Source: Thermoflexales bacterium
GTDB taxonomy: Bacteria > Chloroflexota > Anaerolineae > B4-G1 > SLSP01
Assembly: GCA_007130345.1 (NCBI GenBank)
Contig: SLSP01000469.1
Coordinates: forward strand, 1 to 5,969
Reading direction: 5' to 3'
Length of the DNA stretch: 5,969 bases
Below are positions 1 through 5,785 of the stretch, piece by piece. Made by a program: the position numbers and the translations under genes. The first letter of the stretch is position 1. Every line of letters begins with the position of its first letter. The notes beneath the pieces are model-generated. The model did not search any database and had not been told where the DNA came from. It saw only the letters and a program-made list of their open reading frames with translations.

Positions 1-30
1 AAGAAGAGTTCCCCGGTTGATTTCAAGCAA

Positions 31-101
31 GGACACGGATTTACACGGAAAAACACGGATTTTTTTGGTTTTATCCGTGAAATCTGTGTTCATCCGTGTC
101 C
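31..101. repeat. imperfect inverted repeat of 'acacggat' units (foldback)
   Basis: The left arm (31-60) is three copies of an about 10-bp unit, acacggattt / acacggaaaa / acacggat. The right arm (73-101) carries the complementary series atccgtga, tctgtgt, atccgtgt. The outer ten bases pair perfectly (ggacacggat with atccgtgtcc); inside there are a few mismatches and one single-base gap, around a T-rich loop. It lies beyond the stop codon of the LivJ-like gene. It resembles dispersed intergenic repeats seen in many copies in some bacterial genomes; the copy number cannot be judged from this window. Confidence 0.75.
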
Positions 102-129
102 CAAACAGGGTGACTTTTGCGATATTGCG
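73..129 (+). repeat. 57-bp repeat, left copy (inverted relative to 5722-5778)
   Basis: This segment matches the reverse complement of 5722-5778 at 52 of 57 positions without gaps. It includes a 21-base identical core, of which ccaaacagggtgactttt is the first part. Its first 29 bases are also the right arm of the foldback at 31-101. It abuts the 80-bp direct repeat that starts at 131. Confidence 0.85.
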
Positions 130-130
130 G

Positions 131-210
131 ATTTTCCGCGTGCGAATTTCATACAGGTAGTAGGTCGCGTGTGGAAAAATCGGATTTTGGGGCTTTTTTC
201 AGGGGACTCA
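131..210 (+). repeat. 80-bp direct repeat with internal hairpin, left copy
   Basis: This matches 5837-5916 in the same orientation at 72 of 80 positions with no gaps; both copies end exactly at aggggactca. Bases 130-145 pair with 165-181 around a 19-nt loop (16 pairs, one bulged A, three G-T wobbles). It lies just downstream of the LivJ-like gene and forms the left boundary of the four-gene block. It does not look like a minus-strand terminator, because no T-run follows the stem on that strand. Confidence 0.85.
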
Positions 211-223
211 AAGCTGGCTGACG

Positions 224-1363
224 TTACCAGTCTACTTGCTCGAATTGGTCATCCGTCACCCGGTAAATCCAGATGTTGGGATCGGTCAGGTTGCCATCGG
301 GCTGATAGCGCAACGTGTTGAGCAGTGTGGGGATGCTTTCCTGGCGCAGGGCGTTGGCGACCTGGCCCGCGTCGAGGCTGCGGGCGCGGCGCACGCCTTC
401 GGCCACCACCTGCATCGCCACGTACCCGTTGACGGAGTAGGTGTCGGGATTGCGGTACTCCACCACCTGATACGCCTCGATCCAGCTCGCGTCGGCGGCG
501 TAGCGGGGACTGGGCGCGAACGCGCTCACGTACATCCCCTCGGCGGTGCCGGCGGCTTCGTCAATGCTGGCCGCGAGGAAGACGCCGTCGCTCGCCAGCA
601 TCGGCAGGTTGACGCCCGCCTGGGCCAGTTCGTAGCGCAGATAGGGCGCTTCGATTTCGTATCCGGCATAGAAGATGGCATCCGGGTTGGCAGCCTGGAT
701 TTGCGCGATCTCGGCGGCATATTGGGATTGGCCTTCCGCCACCTCGATTTGGGTCACGGCCTCGCCACCCCGCGCTTGCAATTCCGCCACCAGCGCGGCA
801 GCCAGCCCACGCCCATATCCGGTGTCATTGTAGACCACGGCCACGCGCCGGACGCCGAGTTTCTCGATGAGGAAGCGCGCGCATACCGCCGCCTGCACGT
901 CGTCGCTGGCGTTGACGCGGAAGAAGTTGGTGTATCCGCGCTCCGTCAGGCTCTGCTCCGATGCCGTCGGCGTGACGACGATCAGCGGCATGTCCTTGTA
1001 TAGCTCCATCGCGGCCAGGGTCTGCCCGCTGTTGAGATGGCCGATGATGGCGATCACACGCTCGCCGCGCTGCAAGGCCGCCTGGACTTCGGCCACTTGC
1101 TCCACGGCCACGTCGCTGTCAGATTCGTCGTCCAGCGGGCGCACGACCACGCGATGGCCCATCAGGCCGCCGCTGCGATTGATCTCTTCTGCCGCCAGCC
1201 GCGCGCCACCCAACACCGTCTGTCCACCGTTGGCCTGGAATCCGCTCAACGGCACGGCCACGTAGACCACCACATCGCCCTGGGTTGGCTCGCCATTCGG
1301 CCGGCCGCAACCCGCCACTATCAGCATCAGAGAAAGTATCAGCCAAAGTGTTTTCTTTACCAT
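224..1363 (-). CDS. branched-chain amino acid-type (LivJ-like) ABC transporter substrate-binding lipoprotein
   Basis: This is a receptor lipoprotein of the periplasmic-binding type I family (Leu/Ile/Val-binding, Peripla_BP_6 type). From the preferred start it has 379 residues. A lipoprotein signal MVKKTLWLILSLMLIVAGC ends in a lipobox with Cys19. The family N-terminal block follows (VAVPLSGFQANGGQTVLGG, about 36-54, then AAEEINRSGGLMG), then the IIGHLNSGQT loop (106-115), VVTPTASEQSLTERG (129-143), VAVVYNDTGYGRG (174-186) and ASDGVF (257-262). These are the loops that bind the amino-acid ligand in LivJ homologues, and the length is normal. An in-frame ATG lies seven codons upstream (position 1384), but its codons coincide with GGGAGGT, which looks like the ribosome-binding site, and it would add MGGNRYP before the signal peptide, so I prefer 1363. 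No permease or ATPase genes are adjacent. The ligand could be an amino acid, amide or another small molecule. Confidence 0.92.
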   Translation of the reverse strand: MVKKTLWLILSLMLIVAGCGRPNGEPTQGDVVVYVAVPLSGFQANGGQTVLGGARLAAEEINRSGGLMGHRVVVRPLDDESDSDVAVEQVAEVQAALQRGERVIAIIGHLNSGQTLAAMELYKDMPLIVVTPTASEQSLTERGYTNFFRVNASDDVQAAVCARFLIEKLGVRRVAVVYNDTGYGRGLAAALVAELQARGGEAVTQIEVAEGQSQYAAEIAQIQAANPDAIFYAGYEIEAPYLRYELAQAGVNLPMLASDGVFLAASIDEAAGTAEGMYVSAFAPSPRYAADASWIEAYQVVEYRNPDTYSVNGYVAMQVVAEGVRRARSLDAGQVANALRQESIPTLLNTLRYQPDGNLTDPNIWIYRVTDDQFEQVDW

Positions 1364-1375
1364 CGGATATCTATT

Positions 1376-1382
1376 ACCTCCC
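1376..1382 (-). promoter_or_regulatory. ribosome-binding site that decides the start of the LivJ-like lipoprotein
   Basis: The minus strand reads GGGAGGT here, 12 nt upstream of the ATG at 1363. It overlaps the alternative ATG at 1384 and so cannot serve it. The spacing is longer than ideal, so the evidence for the downstream start comes mainly from combining this motif with the clean lipoprotein signal peptide that starts at 1363. Confidence 0.5.
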
Positions 1383-1443
1383 ATCGGTGATCGTACCCCT
1401 GGCGATGGAGATCACAGCTCGCCACCGGGCATGGTTCGTTCTC

Positions 1444-1499
1444 GTCAAACGTCATGTGTCAAACGTCATGTGTCAAACGTCATGCGTCAAACGTCAAAA
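1444..1499. repeat. 14-bp tandem repeat, four copies
   Basis: The unit gtcaaacgtcatgt occurs at 1444-1457 and 1458-1471 exactly, at 1472-1485 with one change, and at 1486-1499 with a diverged end (gtcaaacgtcaaaa). It lies in the leader of the LivJ-like gene. The unit contains acgtca/tgacgt, so the array could be a set of regularly spaced protein sites or simply slippage-expanded DNA. Confidence 0.9.
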
Positions 1500-1515
1500 C
1501 CAAACAGATTCCGTG

Positions 1516-1541
1516 ACGTTTCACGCCTCACGTTTCACGCC
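1516..1541. repeat. second 14-bp-period repeat (acgtttcacgcc)
   Basis: acgtttcacgcc occurs at 1516-1527 and again at 1530-1541, separated by tc, giving the same 14-bp spacing as the neighbouring array. The motif is the reverse complement of the gcgtgaaacgt found at 5544-5554, so it belongs to the same dispersed family. Confidence 0.7.
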
Positions 1542-1575
1542 GGAAAGTGTCAAGCAGTGCTTGGCAGCAGCTACC

Positions 1576-2406
1576 TCAAAATGAATTATGCTCGCCACCA
1601 CGATAGGCGTAGATTTCGTCAATGCTGGTGATCAAGCTGTTCAGGCCCGAAAACTGCTCTTTGAGACTCGCTTGCAGACGGCGCATAGTGCCCTGATGCA
1701 CATCGTTGGGCTTCATCGCCTGTAACTGCTTTTCCAGCACGGCCAGATTCGCGCTGCTACGCCCCAGTTGTAGCTCGGCCTGTTTGATGCGGTCGTGGAG
1801 CGCCTTGAAAATCTCCCACTGCTTCTGCTTGCTATCAATGACGTTGTCCAATTGCTGCTTGACTTCGGGATTGTTCTCGTATTTGCGGCGCGCGCGCAAG
1901 GTCTCCAACTCCTGGGGCAAGGTGACGCGCTCCTGTTCCCACAGCGGGTCGTGGTGATAGGCGTTGAGACGGCGCGCGAGTTCGTAGCTGGCACGCACCC
2001 ATTGCACGATCTGGGCCATCGCCTCATCCAGCGCGGGACGCAGCGTGGGATCCGATACGTTCTGAACGTAGGCGTGCAGGCGAAGTTGGCTGCTCAGGGC
2101 CTTTTCTACCTCGTTGCGCAGCACGGGGGTTTGAATCGCGTGCAGATTGTAATGCTCTTGCAAGAAGGTCTGCCGCATTCGCGCGCGGATGGTGGCGTCG
2201 GTGACGGTGGAGATGACCATAATCAGCAGGGTCACGCCCCCGATGGCCGGCCAGGCCCACGCGGGCCAGCCGGCGAAAGGCTCCACCGAGAAAAAGACCA
2301 GCAGGATGGTGCCGCCGATGATGACGGCGTTTTCCCAACGCCAAAAAGCGTAGGAAAGCACCGCCCGCCGCGTCTTTTTCTCGATTTCCGTCAGTGTTTT
2401 GGACAT
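1576..2406 (-). CDS. unrecognised membrane-hairpin protein with helical cytoplasmic tail
   Basis: I do not recognise this 276-residue protein as a named family. Its N-terminus is basic (KKTRR, 10-14). Two hydrophobic helices follow, at about 27-43 and 51-70, joined by a very short loop (EPFAGWPAW). The sequence after the second helix is basic (TIRARMRQ). The positive-inside rule therefore puts both ends in the cytoplasm, with a hairpin anchor. The rest is almost entirely charged helix; residues about 185-260 (QQLDNVIDSKQKQWEIFKAL, then QAELQLG and LAVLEKQLQA) have the heptad-like look of a coiled coil. It starts 27 bp after the stop of the VWA gene, so it is very probably the third gene of that operon. 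The ribosome-binding site is weak (GCGAGAC region). Given its partners it may be a cytoplasmic-side adaptor or scaffold for the two surface proteins; that role is inferred from context only. Confidence 0.85.
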   Translation of the reverse strand: MSKTLTEIEKKTRRAVLSYAFWRWENAVIIGGTILLVFFSVEPFAGWPAWAWPAIGGVTLLIMVISTVTDATIRARMRQTFLQEHYNLHAIQTPVLRNEVEKALSSQLRLHAYVQNVSDPTLRPALDEAMAQIVQWVRASYELARRLNAYHHDPLWEQERVTLPQELETLRARRKYENNPEVKQQLDNVIDSKQKQWEIFKALHDRIKQAELQLGRSSANLAVLEKQLQAMKPNDVHQGTMRRLQASLKEQFSGLNSLITSIDEIYAYRGGEHNSF

Positions 2407-2433
2407 GGCCGTCTCGCTAAACCGATCTGGAGG

Positions 2434-4176
2434 CTAGAAGTAGGTCGAGATAATTTTGTACAACTCTTCGATCTCGGCCTCGCCCGCGCTCCAAAACTGC
2501 CCCCCGCCGATATTGGCGAGTTCGCGCATAATGCTCTCGTCGGATCCGACACCGAAAGCGATGGTGAAGATGACGATGGTCGGTTCGTCCGTCTCGTCGA
2601 GGCGGCGACGGAGGGACTCCATCGTGTTGGCGCTGGCGTTCTCCATGCCGTCGGTCATCACCACGATGGCGTTGATGGCTTCGGTATCGCCCAGGGCGAC
2701 CAACTCGTTGTGCGCCTTCACCACGCCATCAATGAGAGCGGTCTGGCCCTGGGGACGCAGGCGGTCGATGACGGTGAGCATTTCCTGGCGTCCGGCTGCG
2801 TCGAGGGGCTGGATGGGGTGGATGATGTCGGCCCGGCTGGCGAAGGTGATCAGGCCCACCTGGTCGCGGTCGCCCTGGATTTGGGTCACAAAGGAGCGCA
2901 ACGCCGCCTGGGTCAAGGGCATCCGGTTATACTGGCTCATGCTCCCGCTCACATCGACCACGAGGACGATGTTGGTGGGCCGCTTGGTGTACCACCAGAC
3001 GTTCTGCACCACTTCCACCACGTCGGCGGGCGGGATTTGGAGCGTGGTTTGCGGTTGCCGCCAATCGACGGCATTGGTATTGGCGAAGGGCGAGTCGCCC
3101 TCATCCAGGCGGATGTCCATATCCGCCGGACGATACCCGGCTTCCAAGAGGTACTGCTGCGCCTCCGACGCCAGCAGGTGCTCAACCAGCGCGCGATAGG
3201 TGCGGCGCTGGTTGTCGGTGACGGGGGTTTCGCCCGGCCCGCTCAATTCCAGCAAGGCCAGCGGGTGATCGGCCCACATCGTGCCCTCTGCCGGGTAGAT
3301 AGCGACCAGTCGCTCGGTGACGGGATGGCGGTTCCAGGCCAGCACCACCCGTTCCTGCGTCACGAAGGCATCGAGGAAGTTCTTGCCCTCCTCTGCCAGG
3401 CGTTGCACGATAACGTCCTCGCCCTCGCCGTAGAAGCGGATGGTCGCCTCGACGGCGCGCACGTACTCCAACGTCGATTCGGCGGTCGCCAGTTCGGCGG
3501 TCAAGCCGCGTGTCAGCCCCGCGCCGGCATAGAACTCGGCCAGGGTCGCCAGCAGACCGCTGGCGTGCCCCGTGCTCGGATGGTTCCACTTGAAATTGGG
3601 ATCGCCGGTGGCTTGATTTTGGATGTCTTCCCAGCCGATGGGCTTTTCCGGCCAGCCTAGCTCGCGGGCCGTGCTTTCCCACGCGGCGATGACGATGGGG
3701 CTGGTGGCGTAGCGCACCGGTTCGCCGAAGCGCCGGCGGCCAATGGGGATCACGCTGGTATCGTCGGCGGCGTGCGTTGCGGCCCACTGGCGATCCAGCA
3801 GGCTCAACCACAGGCTGCTGTCCGGCGCGAGGGCCTGGAAGGCGGGCGTGCCCAGGCTCTCTTCGACCATCTGCTCCGGCACCATCGACACCACCCGCAC
3901 CTGCATCAGCGAACCGTCGGGGGTTTTGTGCGCCCGCGCGTTGAAGGTTTCGACGAGTCCCTGGAAGGGGGCGACCATCCCCGGCGACACGGCTACGGTA
4001 AGCTCGGCGGTGGGAGAATCCTGGGGGCGTGTGGGGCCGCTCGGTTCGATTTGGGCCAGCCATTCGCGCGCGGCACCGCCCACTTGGAACGCCGCGCCGA
4101 CACAGACGCACAACACGCCGATCAGGATGATGCCGATAGCCAGCCCGGTTTGTCTGGAATTTGCTCGAGTTTCCAT
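2434..4176 (-). CDS. membrane-anchored solute-binding-like domain fused to a VWA (MIDAS) domain
   Basis: This 580-residue protein has an N-terminal membrane helix (about 11-34), a substrate-binding-like domain (about 57-370) and a C-terminal von Willebrand A domain (about 400-580). The VWA part opens with TNIVLVVDVSGSM, giving D408-x-S410-x-S412. T479 (in GQTALIDG) and D509 (in VVMTDGMEN) complete the metal-ion-dependent adhesion site, so divalent-metal-mediated partner or ligand binding is expected. LITFASRAD (442-450) is also typical of the domain. The cysteines in the membrane helix (VLCVCVGA) do not fit a lipobox, so the protein is probably an uncleaved single-pass protein with both domains outside. 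Blocks shared with the upstream gene include the IGWEDI, DPNFKWNHP and LLASEAQQYLLEAGYRPA regions. A GGGGGG ribosome-binding sequence touches the upstream stop codon, which indicates co-expression. The VWA call is firm, the binding-domain call good; ligand and partner are unknown. Confidence 0.92.
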   Translation of the reverse strand: METRANSRQTGLAIGIILIGVLCVCVGAAFQVGGAAREWLAQIEPSGPTRPQDSPTAELTVAVSPGMVAPFQGLVETFNARAHKTPDGSLMQVRVVSMVPEQMVEESLGTPAFQALAPDSSLWLSLLDRQWAATHAADDTSVIPIGRRRFGEPVRYATSPIVIAAWESTARELGWPEKPIGWEDIQNQATGDPNFKWNHPSTGHASGLLATLAEFYAGAGLTRGLTAELATAESTLEYVRAVEATIRFYGEGEDVIVQRLAEEGKNFLDAFVTQERVVLAWNRHPVTERLVAIYPAEGTMWADHPLALLELSGPGETPVTDNQRRTYRALVEHLLASEAQQYLLEAGYRPADMDIRLDEGDSPFANTNAVDWRQPQTTLQIPPADVVEVVQNVWWYTKRPTNIVLVVDVSGSMSQYNRMPLTQAALRSFVTQIQGDRDQVGLITFASRADIIHPIQPLDAAGRQEMLTVIDRLRPQGQTALIDGVVKAHNELVALGDTEAINAIVVMTDGMENASANTMESLRRRLDETDEPTIVIFTIAFGVGSDESIMRELANIGGGQFWSAGEAEIEELYKIISTYF

Positions 4177-4186
4177 AATTGAGAAG

Positions 4187-4192
4187 CCCCCC
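4187..4192 (-). promoter_or_regulatory. G-rich ribosome-binding site overlapping the upstream stop codon
   Basis: The minus strand reads GGGGGG 10 nt before the ATG of the solute-binding/VWA gene. Its first G is the last base of the TAG stop of the preceding gene. This arrangement fits translational coupling between the two paralogous binding proteins. Confidence 0.45.
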
Positions 4193-5457
4193 TAATTGGT
4201 CACGTTAAGCTCGAACCAGCGCAACAGCGTCAGCAGCACCTCGCGGTTGGGACTGCGCATCGCGTCACTGCGGGGCACCACCGGCTGCACGCCCTGGTCG
4301 CGCCACCGGACGAACAGGCTCTCGGCAGTGGCGTCTACGGGCACGTTGGGATTGGCGGGGCGCAGGCCATAGGCCAACGCCGCTTTCTGTTGATCTTCGC
4401 TTAACAGGAACCGCTGAAACTCCAGCGCGGCGTTCTTTTGCAAGGCGGTGGTCTCCGGCCCCACCCACACGGTGAAGGGGAAGTCGAACCAGGTGACGTA
4501 TTGTGGGTAGTACAGATTGAGGGGATCGTCCCAGCGGGTGAGGACGCCCTGCATATTCTGGAGCAGGTCGCTTTCCAGCAGTTGGCCGCCGTCGCCCACA
4601 CTGTAGCCAAAGAGGGCGAAGTCTTCGGCGGTGTACGCGCTGGCGCTGCTGAAGTCGGTGACGGCCCCCATCAGCTCATTGAGCCAGCGCTGGAACTGCG
4701 CGTTGGTGAAGTCGGCCACGCCGAGGTCGGTGCGCCCGTAATACTCGCCTCCGGCGGCGATCATCGCGGCCAGGCCGCCGGCGTTCTTGTTGGGATTGGG
4801 CACGACCAGCTTGAAGTAGCCCCACGAGGGATCGCCGCCCAACTCCGGCCATCCACCGGGCGCGATGGCGGCATCGTGGATGGTCTGCCACGAGATCTCG
4901 CCGAACTCGCGTTCCAGCACGCGGGCGCGGCTCTCGTAGATACCCCAGGTGAAGAGGCTGATGGCGATGGGGCGCGCGCGATACTCGCCATCGGTGAGAA
5001 AGACGTCGCGGCCCAAGCGCTCTTTGTACGAGGCGTTCGCCAGTTCCACGAGATAGCGGCTGTCGGGAATCCAGGCGGTGGGGAAGTCCTCCAGCGCGGC
5101 CAACTCATCCGCGCTCAAGTCATCACGGCGGATGCCGGCCCCCAGCGCGCCGAACTGGTTGCGGTCCCATTGCCCCAACGCTGTGAGGCCATCCATCGCC
5201 ACGATCTCGATCTCGACGGGCACACCGTTCAGGGTGGGATTCGTGGCATTATACGCGTGCGCCGCGCTGCGCACCCACGGCTCCACCGGCAGTGAGGTCA
5301 GCACCCGCACCGAGATGGTATCCGGGCGATCCAGGGTCAGGTCAGGCCCTTGTGGGGGCGTGGTATCGCCGATCAGCGCCCGCGCGATGAGTGACGAGCC
5401 AATAATCAACAAAACGACGGTCAGTATCCCTACAAAAATCCAGCGTGAGCGTTCCAT
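4192..5457 (-). CDS. membrane-anchored extracellular solute-binding-like protein (first gene of operon)
   Basis: This 421-residue protein is probably a periplasmic-binding-fold protein tethered to the outer face of the cytoplasmic membrane. A basic N-terminus (MERSRW) is followed by one hydrophobic helix at about residues 7-28 and no lipobox cysteine, so it should be an uncleaved anchor or signal sequence. The rest resembles type II solute-binding domains: an opening beta strand (TISVRVLTSLPVEPWV, 47-62), a central PIAISLFTWGIYESRARVLE segment (163-182), an ISWQTIHDA stretch (188-196), and a C-terminal helix with LLSEDQQKAALAYGLRPANP (351-370), the usual tail of this fold. The same blocks recur in the next gene, so the two are paralogues. 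The start is supported by an AAGGA motif 7 nt upstream. It leads a three-gene operon, with a 15-bp gap to the next gene. The ligand is unknown and no permease or ATPase is nearby. I am sure it is a gene; the fold is likely and the function open. Confidence 0.88.
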   Translation of the reverse strand: MERSRWIFVGILTVVLLIIGSSLIARALIGDTTPPQGPDLTLDRPDTISVRVLTSLPVEPWVRSAAHAYNATNPTLNGVPVEIEIVAMDGLTALGQWDRNQFGALGAGIRRDDLSADELAALEDFPTAWIPDSRYLVELANASYKERLGRDVFLTDGEYRARPIAISLFTWGIYESRARVLEREFGEISWQTIHDAAIAPGGWPELGGDPSWGYFKLVVPNPNKNAGGLAAMIAAGGEYYGRTDLGVADFTNAQFQRWLNELMGAVTDFSSASAYTAEDFALFGYSVGDGGQLLESDLLQNMQGVLTRWDDPLNLYYPQYVTWFDFPFTVWVGPETTALQKNAALEFQRFLLSEDQQKAALAYGLRPANPNVPVDATAESLFVRWRDQGVQPVVPRSDAMRSPNREVLLTLLRWFELNVTN

Positions 5458-5464
5458 ACCTTTT

Positions 5465-5469
5465 TCCTT
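5465..5469 (-). promoter_or_regulatory. ribosome-binding site of the first operon gene
   Basis: The minus strand reads AAGGA, 7 nt upstream of the ATG at 5457. The surrounding leader is purine-rich (AAAAGGGAGGGCAAGGAAAA). This supports the chosen start. I could not identify a convincing -10/-35 pair further upstream. Confidence 0.5.
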
Positions 5470-5545
5470 GCCCTCCCTTTTGGATAAGCGCGTTCTGGGG
5501 ACGCGGTTCTGCGCCCGCCAGAGGCGTCATAAGTCAACCGTGAAG

Positions 5546-5569
5546 CGTGAAACGTCATGCGTCAAACGT
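5546..5569. repeat. dispersed repeat shared with the 1444-1499 array
   Basis: The 20 bases at 5550-5569 (aaacgtcatgcgtcaaacgt) are identical to 1475-1494. Immediately upstream, 5534-5550 carries related tcaaccgtgaagcgtga units. It lies about 90 bp upstream of the first operon gene, so the same motif family sits in the leader of both transcription units. Confidence 0.75.
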
Positions 5570-5570
5570 T

Positions 5571-5721
5571 GTTGGTGCTGAAATGGCAGCCCGCAAGGCG
5601 GATGTTGGTCTCCGTGAAGCACAACCGGGTCAAGCACATCATGCGCCTCGAGGACGAGGCATCCCTCATCTAATACGCGATGGAAACGGGCAGGTTGCAC
5701 GCGCTTCTCGTGGCCTAATAT
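5571..5721. other. GC-richer intergenic stretch, possible decayed coding fragment
   Basis: Between the repeat at 5546-5569 and the AT-rich module at 5722 lies a GC-richer stretch that looks more like coding DNA than its surroundings. On the plus strand a short reading frame ends ...VSVKHNRVKHIMRLEDEASLI and stops near 5675. A perfect 6-bp dyad with a 4-base loop (gcctcg-agga-cgaggc) sits at 5645-5660, without a T-run. I do not recognise the peptide. It could be a gene remnant, part of a dispersed repeat or chance. Confidence 0.2.
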
Positions 5722-5778
5722 CACAATACCGCAAAAGTCACCCTGTTTGGCTCACGGATGCACACAGATTTCACGGAT
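5722..5778 (-). repeat. 57-bp repeat, right copy (inverted relative to 73-129)
   Basis: Its reverse complement matches 73-129 at 52 of 57 positions without gaps, including the 21-base core with the ccctgtttgg segment. Toward 5778 it runs into the cacggatg / cacacagat / tcacggat series, which is the same 'atccgtgt' family as at 31-101. Confidence 0.85.
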
Positions 5779-5785
5779 GACTCTA

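Larger units (their letters stand above)
1385..1575. other. intergenic region before the LivJ-like gene, repeat-rich
   Basis: This gap separates the three-gene operon from the lipoprotein gene. It holds a 14-bp tandem repeat (1444-1499) and a second 14-bp-period repeat (1516-1541). On the minus strand the tandem repeat presents TTGACA or TTGACG every 14 bp, which looks like a -35 element. I found no -10 hexamer at the right distance, so no promoter is called. There is a small dyad at 1551-1563 but no T-tract, so no terminator is called either. Confidence 0.6.

Noticed and set aside
31..101. CRISPR array from the repeated acacggat units
   Set aside because: The units are about 10 bp, contiguous and inverted, with no spacers of CRISPR length and no cas genes in view.
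131..210. Intrinsic terminator of the LivJ-like gene in the 80-bp repeat
   Set aside because: The stem is long, but on the minus strand it is not followed by a T-run; the T-rich stretch lies on the wrong side, and the same element also occurs upstream of the operon.
236..1003. Plus-strand open frame of 255 residues
   Set aside because: It is antisense to the clear LivJ-like lipoprotein gene and its composition is that of a shadow frame.
1444..1499. Promoter based on the repeated TTGACA
   Set aside because: No TATAAT-like hexamer occurs 16-18 bp downstream on the minus strand, and the hexamer recurs simply because the whole unit is repeated.
1551..1563. Terminator after the membrane-hairpin gene (caagc-agt-gcttg dyad)
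   Set aside because: The stem is only five pairs and no T-tract follows it on the minus strand.
1795..3660. Long plus-strand open frame of 621 residues
   Set aside because: It runs antisense through two well-supported minus-strand genes, is rich in G, H, V and R runs typical of a high-GC shadow frame, and spans the junction between them without any recognisable domain.
4438..5295. Plus-strand open frame of 285 residues
   Set aside because: It is antisense to the first binding-protein gene, with low-complexity shadow-frame composition and no domain.
5527..5780. Short open frames on both strands in the operon leader
   Set aside because: They run through the repeat modules, overlap each other on opposite strands, and show no domain or ribosome-binding site.
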